NCBI GenBank assembly: GCA_032622095.1 | Contig: CP136068.1 | Coordinates: forward strand, 63,572,025 to 63,636,024 | Reading direction: 5' to 3' | Source of the DNA: Siphonodentalium dalli | Lineage: Eukaryota; Mollusca; Scaphopoda; Gadilida; Siphonodentaliidae | DNA: 64,000 nt | Shown here: positions 22,284 to 35,468 of the stretch, piece by piece | Layout of the letters: each line of letters begins with the position of its first letter | Numbering within the stretch: the stretch's first letter is position 1 | The notes under the pieces: generated by a model | Told to the model about the DNA's origin: nothing | The model's input: only the letters and a program-made list of their open reading frames with translations | Database searches by the model: none | Program-made: the position numbers and the translations under genes

Positions 22284-23895
22284 TTTTATGTTTACCCATA
22301 CCATAGTATGGTAAACATAGTGTCGTTGTCCGGATTGACCACTCGTCGTTCGTCCGTCTGTCTGTCTGTCCGTAGGCACTTTATGAGTAATGCGATAACT
22401 CAAATATTTTCTATCCGATCGGAACCAAATTTTTGATATGGGTTTCTCAGCCCAAAATACAGATCGAGTTCGAATATGGGTCCGATTAATTTTAAAGGAG
22501 TTATGACCCTTTTTCGAGAAAAATAATTTAAAAAAAAATTATGTGTGATATCCTGTTTTGAAAATATGAAGATTTTATTGCAATAGTTTCATGTAATATA
22601 AGGATATCAATAAATTACCAGGTGATCATCCAACATCCAGAGTATATGAGAGGACATTTTATAGATGTTGTCATTCCAAGTGAAATCTGTTATGAAATGA
22701 GTGATGCCATATGATATAGAGCTCTTGTGGGTCAAGATAAACAACACTGGTGGCTGGCTGTTTGTTTATTCTAACTGTCAAATTGATTAATGGCAGCATA
22801 AGACTGGTGTTTCTCCTATTCTTGAAATTTCATTACAGGGTGAGATAAGGGCCCCCCCTCACCTATATAAGTGTCTTCTAAATTCCATTAATTTGCTTCA
22901 AAAATAATTATCCCTTTCCAAGGTTTCCATAGACACATGCTATAATGTACATGAACTCTTCCTCATATCTCTTAATATCTATTGGGTATCTTTGCACACT
23001 ATTCACTTCTATCAATTTTGGTATTGACTGATTAATTGATTTTTGAAAAATATATTAACCCTTCAGACACGTGCTTTCAATTTGAAATTAAAATAACAGC
23101 TGATAGCCAATATAATTTATCTATGCAATGGGAAACAGGCAGATAAATATACATGACTATTGTAAGTGATGACTTGTTTTGAAAATCAATAATGGTAGAT
23201 GTTAGTATTTCCAGGAACCTTATTTTCCCATTTGTTCATATTTTCATGGTTGATTGAATTTTAGGGGCCACAGAGCACTTAGAAGATTAACATTGAAGGT
23301 TGTGGCTTTTAGTGTCCAAGCTACTTGTAAAACATTGTAATGTGTGAAACCATTTAATTGAGGGCTAACTTACTTTCTTTTATATGAACGATTTAGTGGT
23401 CATAGGGGCCAGCATCCTCATCATATTATGTCTGTATAACATTATATAGATAATACTTTTGAATTGAATAAACTACATATATTTTTGAAAAACATACACC
23501 CCTGTTATGAAACACTTAATCTTATTTAATACACAGGTCAGATCTGATCTTATATCTGTCCATGTTTGATAAACAAATAACTGGGGAGAAGGGGGGGGTA
23601 ATTAAAGTACCATTTAAATATGAGATGGAATCCCCTACATGTATGTCGTTCTAAGCAGTCTGGCTTGTCAACAAATTATAATTTCTCTTTAGAAGTGAAT
23701 CTTAAAACTACTCCTCCCCACCCCAAATACTTTAACCCTTTCTTTAGACAAATTATTTGAGCTTTTTATTTCAAGTTGGGTACTGATATATGAATTAATT
23801 CCTGTGATCATATCTTTGACAAATTATCAGTTATGGCTAGTCGCTACCGCCAAGGTATGAGTTAAACATCTGCCGATCATGATCGGCCTCTCGTT
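22284..23895 (+). mobile_element. Pearl/HINE-like element, copy P3
   Basis: Complete by its ends: ATGTTTACCCATACCATAGT start, a GTCC/GTCT tract near 22350-22375, one satellite unit, a long unique tail shared with P1 (for example GATATCCTGTTTTGAAAATA), and the GCCGATCATGATCGGC hairpin with CTCTCGTT. It fills most of the intron between the exons at 21.5 and 23.9 kb. Confidence 0.8.
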
Positions 23896-23913
23896 TCAAT
23901 TCCTGTTTTCCAG

Positions 23914-23996
23914 CTCCTCAAATTAATGGTTCTACAGCTAATAACAGGAGCGACAATGACTGCATCACGAATGCTACAAAAAGAAATCATTCTCAG
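23914..23996 (+). CDS. Candidate downstream exon of the same host gene
   Basis: Acceptor TTTCAATTCCTGTTTTCCAG and donor TCTCAG|GTAAAA bound 83 bases. In the phase left by the exon at 21483-21618 it is fully open (LLKLMVLQLITGATMT...). A second frame is also open (PQINGSTANNRSDND...), so the phase is uncertain if another exon lies between. It starts 18 bases after the end of pearl-like copy P3 and ends 44 bases before copy P4, so it is almost completely enclosed by repeats. Confidence 0.5.
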
Positions 23997-24040
23997 GTAA
24001 AATATATCTTCATGAAGATTATATCGGTCATTTAATTCAT

Positions 24041-24282
24041 TTTTATGTTTACCCATACCGTAGTATGGTAAACATAGTGTCGTTGTCCGGATTGACCACT
24101 CGTTGTTAGTCCGTCTGTCTGTCTGTCTGTCTGTCTGTAGACACTTTACGCATGGTGCGATAACTGAAATATTTTCTATCTGATCGGATCCAAATTTTGT
24201 ATATGAATTTCTCAGCACCAAATACAGATCCAGTTCGAATATGGGTTTGATCCGAGTTTTTTGTATGGAGTTATGGCCCTTT
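24041..24282 (+). mobile_element. Pearl/HINE-like element P4, left part
   Basis: Has the family start (ACCCATACCGTAGTATGGTA), a GTCT microsatellite and part of the first satellite unit ending GGAGTTATGGCCC. The foldback element F1 then interrupts it. It resumes at 34712 with CGACTTAGAATTCATGCATG. Confidence 0.75.
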
Positions 24283-24929
24283 TAGTAGAGGCTCTTATGT
24301 ACTCCTGTGTGCACTTTGTGAAGAAATATAGCGACTATGCCAGTGACGTACGTTGCTTGATATCTCAGGCACCAGAAAACAAATGTTAGACACCTTGGGG
24401 TCGCGACTGGGTGGATTTATGATGTCATCAAGATGGCCGACATACACAATTTCACAGTATGCACTGAGTCAGTTTGATTAATATCTACTTGTGAATTTAT
24501 TATAGAAATTTGATTATCTCACTATTGACGTGAAACTAATACACCATACTTCCATTTGACAGAAAAAGTGGCCACCATAAACCAAGATGGCTGCCAAAAT
24601 GACGACCGAAATTCGGAAAATTTATGATTTTTCACACTTTCCTCTTGAATCATTAACAGATGTTTGAAATTTGTAACGAATAAAGACCTAAGTTTGAATA
24701 AATTCTAGTATCCAACCATTTCTATAATATAATATGTCATATTTCGGATCTCATTTCTGCCAGCTATCTTTAAAATGTGAATTCAAAAATGTGCAATGAA
24801 AGTTAACCAAAATTCAATTATGTGATTCTAGCCAAGAGTTGAACAGAAAATAACTTAATTTGATGAAGATAATGTAAACATGTTTTAAATATGTGAATTG
24901 CCATATAGTTATACTGAAAATAGTGCATT

Positions 24930-25760
24930 ATCGTTTAAGATGGCGGCCAAGATGGCTGCCAAAATGGAGAAATCACCAAAATATGTCCATTTTTTATTGA
25001 TATTACTCATGTGTTGGGGAAAAGTAAATATATGTGAATATGTGCTACTTTTTCGCGGAAATCCATGGACGTATGGAATAATTTGTAAATTTGATGAACC
25101 ATATAGCTGCTTATACCCGAGAATTCAACAGAATTATACCACGAAACTTAAGTAAAATCATCTTCATGGCAGCCACACAAAATTGCAGAATGGGCACTGA
25201 GTGAGAAAGACAATTTAACACAGAAAATGAAAAATATTTTTACGGCAATGATAAAATTGCACCAAGCTTCCTTTTGAAAAAACAAGACTGATAAAAAAAA
25301 CCAAGATGGCTGTCAAAATGGCGACCGAAATATAGAAATGTGTTGAATTGTTACACATGCCCCTTACATCATTTTCTGTTATTTGTAAACTGATAGAAAT
25401 GTGTTGAATTGTTACACATGCCCCTTACATCATTTTCGGTTATTTGTAAACTGTGGTGAGTAGGACTTGTCTTTGTTTTTATCAGTTATGACACCAAGTA
25501 CTTTGGAAAACATATTATGCTGTAATTTGTGTCTAATTGTTGTCCATACTCTGAAAAATGCAAATTAAATAATGCGCTATGTAATTTCACAAATAAACTT
25601 GCTTCTCGGGGTTCTAGATTAACATTGGACAGAAATAGGCATAATAAAATAAACAAAAGTGTACACAGTTTTAAATATCGTTAGTGTCATTCAATTATAC
25701 TCGACATTGATCTATTTGACCCAAGATGGTTGCCAGAATGGCCGCAAAACTCACAGTTAT
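24930..25760 (+). repeat. Internal repeats of F1 with AAGATGGCGGC-like motifs
   Basis: Units of roughly 360-420 bp each contain a pair such as AAGATGGCGGCCAAGATGGC (24.94 kb), CCAAGATGGCTGTCAAAATG (25.30 kb) and CCAAGATGGTTGCCAGAATG (25.72 kb). The ORF at 24898-25155 is a shadow of this repeat. Confidence 0.6.
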
Positions 25761-25799
25761 AAAATGTGACTAATGTTATATTCTCAAACGGCATTTAGC

Positions 25800-28680
25800 A
25801 AAGGAGGTGGATATATTCGCCCAATCTAAATTAGATACTATCATGTTAAGGTATATTGTGACTATGTTTGACCAGAATGGACTCTTAGAAAACTAACTAG
25901 AAATTGCTCAATATAACTTAAACGATCCTGCCCGTTTCCTGGGAAGGAAGTCAAACCGGATATGTGCTGACTGTATCATTATAAGAGCATAACGATTACT
26001 CGAACTCAAAAGAATCCCTGCAGTCATAATACAGACAGAAATCCAACTTTATGGCTATATTTTTTCGTTTGGGGCAGATCTGCTTTATTCGTTGCCTATT
26101 CTTGATGAATTGTTGACCACGTTGATTTCGCCCAGCCACAGAAATGTAGAAGATTCAGGAACAATATCACACCTTGACTTCATCGAAGTCGCATTGCTAT
26201 CATACTGCCACCGGAAAATATAATTGCTGAACTTAGAAATACATAGGCATTACATGTTAGTACAAACATTATTTCGTATCTAATTATGCAACAGTTGTGT
26301 CTAATAAGATACAATAAGGGGAGATTGCATTGTTCAGTTTCTTGTTTTTGGCATATCTGTGTTTCATCACCCGAAATTCGTTTGAATGGTTGAGACATTG
26401 TCACACTTCTCAAGACGTGAGTCAGCACATGTACCACTCTTGTTACTTCGTCCAATTGATGGTCACATTGATGGTAGTCTATCTACAACCAACTCACCCC
26501 AGCAACTACAGTTGAATTACAAACTCATCTCGCAAGCTAACAGAGCTCACCACAAAACTCTCTGACTGCATATCAGAGACTCCATATAGAATGTTTGTTT
26601 CGGTTGTGGAATGGAGAGTTCATAATACAGATTTAATAAATAAATTTAAATATGGCCGCTGACCTCATAGCAGATACATTGCATATTCACTGCGATGTAG
26701 TCTAACAGAACTGTGCACATAACTGAGTTAATGCTTGTCAGTTTATTTTTTTAGCATATGTCAAAACATCAGTATCGGGCAAAAATAGCCTAAGGTTTGT
26801 CATTCTCCATGTCGAGTCCAGCAAGTGACAATAACGGCTCCTCAACTTCTTCCTGGTTGTCAAAAAAAAAAAAAATCGTGAAATCAAAATGCCTATATCT
26901 GGATATTTAGTGATGAAATACCTCATCGAAACACAAGAAGCTCATCCATGCCATATGATGGTGCATCGAAGTAATGAATACAGTGACGGGTCATCAAGAT
27001 CATTTAATGGAACGTTTATTAAGATTTCTTGCAAAATGTCCACACGGGGACATTCATTAGCATTATACATCAACTGCTAGTTCACAGAAAGTAAACATCT
27101 TCGAATCACAGAAACCCCGCAATCTCGAATGAAATCCTTTAATTGTCCATTGAACAAATGTAGTGTATAGAATTTGCTGGCAAACTGTACAATCATAATA
27201 GTCGGATCCACAAGCTTGGAATATAGATACTGCGCAAAAGTTGGAAGTAATAGATAACAATGTTATGCTTGAATTGAGAGAATATTGTGGATTGTTAGCT
27301 ATTTGAAAAGTCCATAACTGATATTGACTTCAACTATTGCTCAGGAAGGTATAAGATTTCAACGTTTAACGACCAGAGTTTTCTGCAGACCTGATTTCAT
27401 TGTTGTGGGATATCAAATGTTCCTGTATAAAACATCTGGAAAGAATACTACAAACTTTCCACCCAATAATAATACATGTACCTCAACATGTCGGTGAGTT
27501 GAATTACCTCCACAGCCAAGTCAAACTGTGCATTGGCGCGAGAAATTATTATCAATTTTATCTGGAACATTGCTGATAGCCGATACAATTACAGAAATGC
27601 AGGTGTGAATATGTTTCTTGTATGACATTTTGATGAGACCGCATAACGCAAGCATGAAAGAACTTCGATAACACATGTGACAAATATGACATGGGTGTAT
27701 CTAATATAAACTTGATGAGTGCATACGTTCTGCACAGGAAGATGGGAATCATACACGGAACGAACTTGCATTATATGCGGTGTCCAGAAAACTATCTCCG
27801 TGGAACTCAAATACACATGTATATCAATTGAACTCATTATATGAGGCTATCTTCCTATCCTAGCTCGTTCAAAATCAGCCACGCTTTCGCAAATATTGGG
27901 TGTGGAGTCTGTGAGTTGATCTATGAGCTGTCCAGAGCTCCACAACAGTTTCTGTTTTGGTACGAACCTGAACATAGTTTATCTCTAGTCGCTATAGATC
28001 GCATGTAATAAGCAGAGGTCTGGTAGAAATCCGCCAATGTCATTCTTTTTCGCAGAAGACACATAGAGCTCACATCTGAATGCATTGTGTGATGTCCATT
28101 CAATTAATTTCCGTGAGCAGCTGAATTTCGGTAGAATTGACTTAGTATGATGGCATTACATGAGCAATTCAGGAGTCAAGTGAAAAATTCTTATCCAAAC
28201 CCCATAAGGGGGGGGCGATATCAAGGGGATGTAATTAAAGTATTGCTCAATACCGACAGCCTTATTGTTGAGGTAGGGATTGTTCTCCAGTCGAGTCACC
28301 CAATCAGGACATTTCCGATGTACATGTAATGATGGATGTAATCAGCATATATTCAGATTTTGATATTTTCAAATAGGTCAACATGAGATGAATTTATCTA
28401 CTTTTCATGGTTTCTGTTTCCATTCTCATGAAATCTCGGATATAAGCAGCTACTGTTCGCAAAGTATTCATATTGTATCAGATTGTATCAGCATTCCTGG
28501 CACTTTTGTCAACAGGGGAACAAATTCGTTTACCAGTAGTCACTGAAACCCACCTTAGGAGCGTTATCAATGAAAACTAGCAAATTTGAGATGATTTCTC
28601 CATTTTGGTAACCTTATTATAATCAACATCCTGAATTTAGATTCATATGGATAATAATATGTTAATCTAACATATCATGG
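25800..28680. other. Left-arm segment of F1 without recognisable features
   Basis: About 2.9 kb of AT-rich sequence with no protein homology I can recognise and no obvious counterpart in the right arm. Open frames are short and random-looking. It may be a further insertion, or sequence deleted from the right arm. Confidence 0.4.
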
Positions 28681-31480
28681 TTAGTAAAATTTATTCAAAA
28701 TAAGGTTGCTAGTAGCCACCGATTTCAAACCACTGTGAATAATTTAAGAGGCGAGTGTGAAGTGTGAAAAATCATCAGTTATTAGAATTTCGGTCGCCGT
28801 TTTGGGAGCCCTCTTGGGAGCCCTCTTGGATTTTGAGGTCCAAATTGCACCGTCAAGAGGAAGTGTGATCCAATGGTATTATTGGTCGCGAAACATCATC
28901 ATTTCACTATCTAAATTTTCCTCCCAGACTCAATGCCAACTCTGAAATTGTTCATGGTTGCCATTTTGATGATTTCATCTCATTTTCGTAGTTTCATTCT
29001 CTCGAATTCTTGCGTATAAACAGCCATTGTTAACAAACCATTCATATTGTTTCATATCTCCATGTTATTACGCCAACACGGAGCAAATATATTCACCTAT
29101 ATTCACTAAATCGCACATTAGGAGTGATATAAAAGAAAATTTGACAAATTTTAGTGATTTATCAATTTTGGCAACCATTTTGGTCGCCATCTTGAATACA
29201 GTTGCACTTATTTGGTTGTAATTATATGGCAATCTATATGTTTAAACCTGTTGCAAATATTTGTCATCAAATTCAGCTATCTTCTGGCTAACACTTGGCT
29301 CGAATTACAAAATCGATATTTGGTAAAATTTTATAGGATATTTATGAATTCACATTTTGACGACATTTTGTAGGAATAAGACCCAAAGTATGACATATTA
29401 TCATGTTCAAATTAGTCCAGGAGATATTGGTCGACCTCTGCACCCCCCCCCAGGACTTAACTTCACCCCACTAATTTTCTTCCTTAAGGTCTCCTCTAAT
29501 TTTTTTCACTTGTTAACAAGAAAAAAAAGTGGCCGCAGAGACTCCAGACAAGATGGCGTCCATCATGGCGGCCATTTTTTTTAAATGCACCAGGTCTCTT
29601 TGATCGCCATTATAGTAAAGATGATAGCAAATGCGGTCTGGTTTTTCGCTCGATTCGTTATGCTAATATACAACCCTTACAAATTAGCCAAAAATCCGAC
29701 ACCAGAATCCAATATGGCGGCCAAAATGGCCGCCGAAATGTGAAAATATGCTATTTTTCTGACATGTTACCACCTTTCGTTTGTCTCTGTGGGAAAATGT
29801 TAGAATTTTTGCATCATGTTATACATTTAGCATATAGAGGAGTCATTGGCGAACACATGGGGACCATAATATGCATTCATTGTGGGATATTTTTGTCCGA
29901 TATCACATTTTCCCAAATGCCGGTATCATAGGTCAAAGCCTAATCTCCGTTAATTACGCGATGTTATGTTTCGAATCAATGAATGTTGTTGCTATTATAA
30001 CAACACCCATGCATATATATTTGCAGGAGATACTCGAGATAGGATTCCTCTTATACCTGAGTTGAGGAATATTTATCCAAATCCAAGATGGCGGCCAAAA
30101 TGGCCACCAGAAATAAAAAATCTCCGAAAATCGCTGATTTTAACATCAGTGAGCATTATTGTCATGACAACTCCACACCTGCTTGCTATTGTAAGTTGGG
30201 AACACTTAGGCGAAGAACTTTCCTTGTACCATATCCAAATAAATGTTGCCCAAATCCAAAATGGCGCCCACAATGGCTGACAGATTTTGAAAAATCACCG
30301 AAATTCCCTCATATTCACATCATTGGGCATTATTGTCGAGACAACTCCACCCATGCTTACAATTGAGTTGGAAATACTGAGGTGAAGTAATTACCTTACA
30401 TCTCATGCAAGAAATTGTTTTCCAAATCGAAGATGGCGGCCAAAATGGCGACCGAAAGTTGAAAACAAGTCTACATTACTTTACTTTCTTACGATGGGCG
30501 TTATTGTTTCGCGATTTCTATCCACCATTACATGTTGATATGGAATTATGACATGAAGTATTCATTAGGGTTTGGCAATTGATACTCACAGCCAAGATCG
30601 CTGCTAAATTGGCGGCTAGAAATTGAAAAGAAATCGATATTTTCACATATTAATTTCAACTTTTTGTCATAATATCGGTATGTATGGACGAAACTGTACA
30701 TAAACCATCTACTAGTTCAACTTAAAGGTATCAAAACGCATAACATAGCTCCTATCCTTCTGGAAAGATGAAACACCACAATTAATATCGCGATGTGGCA
30801 TTTCGAAATCCAGTCTCCACTTAGCGCCGATAATGGCCGTAAGCGTAGGTACGCCGAATAGTTATATCAGAACAATTACCTGATAACAGATTCTGATATG
30901 CCACGTCACGTCCATAATTATCTGGACCAGCTTCCATGTCTTTGTCTGATAGATCTAGGTCGCTCACACCGACACATGTATGTGTCTCATACCCCATGGG
31001 ATACCGACATGTACACCTGGCGAACCAGTTAGCTAGTCACTTCTGAATAGATGGTTCGTCAACTCACAATCTCAGCGAACGCATTGGCATATGTGGACAA
31101 CTTCGACAGTGTTTCGAATGTTGCTAGCTGTCTCATCCCTTGGACAGATGTCTGTCTGCTAAGGAGAAGACCCTAGTGTACAGACCACCCACACTTCTTG
31201 ACCATTATCCGAAGCAAACTGTGTGACGCCCCGCAGTTGTCTCGTCGAATATCTCCCAGCAGAGAAGAACAATGCTCGCGGTGCTAGTTTGTGGACATGC
31301 GCCATGATAGTGGGAATGAAATGGGCCACTGTATACACCACCCCTACACCTGGTGCATGTTTAAGATATCGAATGTCATGTGTGTCGGTTTTATTTGGTG
31401 TGGTAAGATTGTATTTCCACATCCGTTTCGAAGCCTTTCTGATTCAACTACGTACACTTTTGTCTGGATAATAATATGCT
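28680..31480. repeat. Left inner arm of F1
   Basis: Units of about 170-190 bp (or multiples) carry an AAGATGGCGGCCAAAATGGC-type pair at about 29.71, 30.08, 30.26, 30.43 and 30.60 kb. From 29.41 kb on, the segment is matched in inverted orientation by the right inner arm. Frames at 29357-30366 recur on the opposite strand at 33312-34168 for this reason and are not genes. Confidence 0.75.
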
Positions 31481-31751
31481 AGCCTCCCTCAAAACAGTCG
31501 GATGGACTAAAGGATAATGTCTTTATAGCATGAATGTATGCGTGTTTTGTTATCCTCTCTCGGGGTTAGTGTCAGTATGTGGGCGGTATTATTCAAGAAA
31601 ATGTCAGGAACTGTGGTGCATTTATTTCACTATGTATTTAAAGTACAATTTACAGTCTCGATGGCAATGGCTGTGGCCGTTGGGGAACGCGACCTTTATG
31701 ATCATATAGCTTCATATATATATAACTTTAGAATATAGTAGTTAATGTCTC

Positions 31752-31910
31752 ATGCAGGAAAATGGTCGCATTGGTGATGTTACCAAGAAATCACTTGGTG
31801 TACCAACGTTTGTTGAACTGAATGCAAGAGCTCATCAACGTAACATTTCTCTGGATGTTCTTCGCGTTGAACATTTCACCCTTTTGTTGATGGCATTTGT
31901 ACTTTCTTGA
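31752..31910 (+). CDS. Small ORF in the unpaired centre of F1
   Basis: ATG at 31752 opens 52 codons to TGA, reading MQENGRIGDVTKKSLGVPTF, ELNARAHQRNISLDVLRVE and a hydrophobic end. It lies in the 0.5-kb loop between the two inverted arms. The composition is more protein-like than its surroundings. CATGCAG just before GAAAATGG could instead be a splice acceptor. It could be a captured exon or chance. No family recognised. Confidence 0.3.
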   Translation: MQENGRIGDVTKKSLGVPTFVELNARAHQRNISLDVLRVEHFTLLLMAFVLS

Positions 31911-31974
31911 ACCATACCACCCAGCGTGAGTATGACATATCAACCAACTATCAAAGGTATCGCCTTTAAGACTA

Positions 31975-34265
31975 CACCACAGTCTTGGTGGAGCTTATAC
32001 AGCAGTAGCCAATGGCATACTCCTGGTCCAGTTGTTTAAGAACGGCTTCCAAACGGATGGGAACATACAATCTTAGCATACAAGGAAAGCAAAGCCACAC
32101 ATGAGATCCTGTCTGAATCCTGTCCAATTTCATTTCCACTATCATGACAAATACCCACAAACTAGCACCGTGTGTATTGTTATCATCTGCTTGAATATGT
32201 TCGGTGAGACGATTGCTGGACGCCAACAAGCTTGTTCTTATGATCATGTTCAAGGAGTTTGGGTATATTATGCATTATGGTCTTCTACGCCTTAGCAGAA
32301 ATGCATCCGTCAAATGTCGGGCTTTCAACATTCGAAGCCATATACAGAAGTTGTCCGGGTACGTCAGTGCATTAGATGAGTATGTGAATTGATGAACCAT
32401 ATATTGAGAAGTGGCTCTTTGGGAAGATCACCAGGTGTACACGTTGTTATCCCCATTAGGTCACCAAAGCTGACAATACGCAGATAGATAGGTCCTTCTG
32501 AAAGCTAGTATACGCATCGACCGAATACCTTTATAGTGTATCGCAAAAGATGACGCATATACCCCATATGTAGCATCTGAATTATACCATAAGATATACC
32601 ACGAATGAAGCTCGCTAAGAATTCCAAGCTTTCGAAACCAACATGTGAGCTGGACACCGGCATATGTATTGTTTGAAACATTCCGATTAGTGGCACACTC
32701 CTACAAAGAAGAGTAGTGAACTGTTGTTGTGAGTGAGACAGATTAATCTGACGAAGAGACGGAAACGAGTCTAGATAATGCTGAATGTGGCAATTCAGAA
32801 TAAGCTCAGGTACTGTTGTTTCGATTCTTGGAAGTCATAATATGACTATTCGGCGCACCTATATACGGTTACGGCCAGTATGAGCCCTTAGTGGAGAATG
32901 GATTTTGAAATGCCACATTGCGATTGTGGGTTTTCATCCTTCCAAAAGGCTACGACTTACATTGGAACTAATATATGGCTTATATTATGTACCGTTTCGT
33001 TTATACAAATCAATATTATGACAAAAAGTTGAAATTAGTATGTGATAATATCGGCTACTTTTCCATTTCTGCCCGCCAGTTGGCCACCATATTGACTGTG
33101 AGTATCACTTGCCAAACCCTAATGAATAATTCATACATATCAACATGTAATGGTGGGTAGAAATCGCGAAACAATAACGCCCATCCTAAGAAAGTAAAGG
33201 AATGTAGGCGTGTTTTCAAATTTTGGTCGCCATTTTGGCCGCCATCTTCGATTTGGAAAACCATTTCTTGCATGAGATGTAAGGTAATTACTTCACCTCA
33301 GTATGTCCAACTCAACTGTACGCATGGATGGAGTTGTCTCGACAATAATGCCCAATGATGTGAATATGAGGGAATTTCGGTGATTTTTCAAAATCTGTCA
33401 GCCATTGTGGGCGCCATTTTGGATTTGGGGGACTTTTATTTGGATATGGTACAAGGAAAGTTCTTCGCCTAAGTGTTCCCAACTTACAATAGTAAGCAGG
33501 TGTGGAGTTGTCATGACAATAATGCTCACTGATGTTAAAATCAGCGATTTTCGGCGATTTTTTATTGCTGGTGGCCATTTTGGCCGCCATCTTGGATTTG
33601 GGTAAATATTCCTCAACTCATGTATAAGAGAAATCCTAGCTCGAGTATCTCCTGCAAATATATATGCATGGGTGTTGTTATAATAGCAATAACATTCATT
33701 GATTCGAAACATAACATCGCGTAATTAACGGAGATTAGGCTTTGACCTATGATACCGGCATTTGGGAAAACGTGATATCGGACAAAAATATCCCGCAGTG
33801 AATGCATATTATGGTCCCCATGTGTTCGCAAATGACTCCTCTATATGATAAATGTATAACATGATGCAAAAATTCTAACATTTTCCCACAGAGACAAACG
33901 AAAGGTGGTAACTTGTCAGAAAAATAGCATATTTTCACATTTCGGCGGCCATCTTGGCCGCCATATTGGATTCTGGTGTCTGAGTTTTGGCTAATTTGTA
34001 AGGGTTGTATATTAGCATAACGAATCGAGCGGAAAACAAGACTGCATGTGCTATCATCTTTACTATAATGGCGATCAAAGAGACCTGGTGCATAAAAAAA
34101 AAATGGCCGCCATGATGGACGCCATCTTGTCTGGAGTCTCTGCGGCCACTTTTTTTTCTTGTTAACAAGTGAAAAACATTAGAGGAGACCTTATGGAAGA
34201 AAATTAGTGGGGTGAAGTTAAGTCCTGGGGGGGGTGCAGAGGTCGACCAATATCTCCTGGACTAA
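31975..34265. repeat. Right inner arm of F1
   Basis: Inverted counterpart of 29.41-31.47 kb, with the same motif series on the other strand (GGCCGCCATCTTGGATTTGG near 33.58 kb). Divergence is moderate, with small indels, so the arms have not been homogenised recently. Confidence 0.75.
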
Positions 34266-34708
34266 ATGGTTAGGTATTCAAATGTATTTAAAATTAAGTT
34301 GCTATTAACCACGGATTTCAAACAAACGTGAATGTTTTAAGAGACATGTGTGAAAAATCATCATTTTCCCGAACTTCGGTCGCCATTTTGGCGGCCATCT
34401 TGGTTAAATGTGGTCAATTTTTCTGTCAAAGTGAAGCCTGTTATCATAGTATCACAACAGTAGAGAAATATTATATTTTCTGTAATAAATTCACTACTAG
34501 CTATTAATCAAACTGATTCAGTGCCTACTCTGAAATTTTGGATGGCGGCCATCTTGATGACATCATAAATCCACCCAGTCGCGACCCCCAGGTGTCTAAC
34601 ATTTGTTTTCTGGTGCCCGAGATATCAAGCAACATCATGAGCATAGTGGCTATATTTCTTCACAAAATGCACACAGGAGCCAAAAAATGGACATAAGAGG
34701 CTCTACTA

Positions 34709-35100
34709 TTTTTCGACTTAGAATTCATGCATGCTGCCATAATTCAAATTTTTTTTATCTGATTGGAACCAAATTTGGTATGCGAGTTTCTCGGCCCAAA
34801 ATACATATCGAGTTCGAATATGGGTTTGATTCAATATTTTTTAATGGAGTTATGGCCCTTTGACATAGAATTCATGCATGCTTCGATAAATCAACCATTT
34901 TTCATAAGAGGCTCTACTATTTTTCGACTTAGAATTCATGCATGCTGCCATAATTCAAATTTTTTTTTAACTGATAGGAACCAAATTTGGTATGTGAGTT
35001 TCTCAACTCAAAATACAGATCAAGTTTGATTATGGGTTAGATCCGACATTTTATACCAGAGTTATGGCCCTTTTTCAACTAAGAATTGAACAGACAACCA
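34709..35100 (+). mobile_element. Pearl/HINE-like element P4, right part, with a duplicated unit
   Basis: Satellite units resume after F1. One unit of about 210 bp is duplicated. Its second copy (from about 34902) begins with CATAAGAGGCTCTACTA, which is the terminal sequence of F1, so the duplication happened after F1 inserted. The 3' hairpin end of the family is not found. Confidence 0.75.
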
Positions 35101-35468
35101 TAGCAGTCTACAATTAATTACCAGTGATATCAGTTTAGCTCCTTAGAGAAGGAGACAAGCAGTAAATCTGTATTATGGGAATTAGAGTTATTTTTAGCCA
35201 TCAGTGTTAGGTGTAACCAGAGCTACCATATAGAGAGATAAGACACTCCCATACAGCTCTATGTAATTAATTTGCACTGTTAGCCTGGGTTTCTGAGGGG
35301 GTCTCTATGCCAGGAAAGATGGCTGGCAATAGAAAACTCATAGGGAATAAATTGTGTTTTATCACATAATCTGTCATGTTTGTCCAGTGTTTCACAGACA
35401 AAAAAATCACATACATGCCCATGCTAGTGGAGATGGGAAAATTTATACTTTAATACCTACAAATGACT
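35101..35468. other. Gene-free stretch, probably the P4 tail
   Basis: Weakly resembles the sequence after the satellite units of P2 (10.6-10.8 kb) but lacks the terminal hairpin. No gene seen. Confidence 0.4.

Larger units (their letters stand above)
24283..34708. mobile_element. Foldback-like DNA element F1 (10.4 kb, 3-bp TTT duplication)
   Basis: The outer ends are inverted: TAGTAGAGGCTCTTATGT at the left and, inverted, TAGTAGAGCCTCTTATGT at the right. TTT flanks both ends (24280-24282, 34709-34711) and removing the element restores the uninterrupted satellite unit seen in P2. Inverted matches run deep: 24.29-24.74 with 34.26-34.70, 29.41-29.57 with 34.11-34.27, 30.08-30.60 with 33.06-33.60, and 31.28-31.47 with 31.98-32.19 kb. 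The left arm carries about 4.7 kb (24.74-29.41) absent from the right arm. No transposase is visible. Superfamily unknown. Confidence 0.75.

Noticed and set aside
29357-34168. Matching open frames of 60-104 codons on opposite strands (for example 29966-30280 and 33398-33712)
   Set aside because: They are explained by the inverted arms of F1; composition is not protein-like, and the frames include the AAGATGGCGGC repeats.
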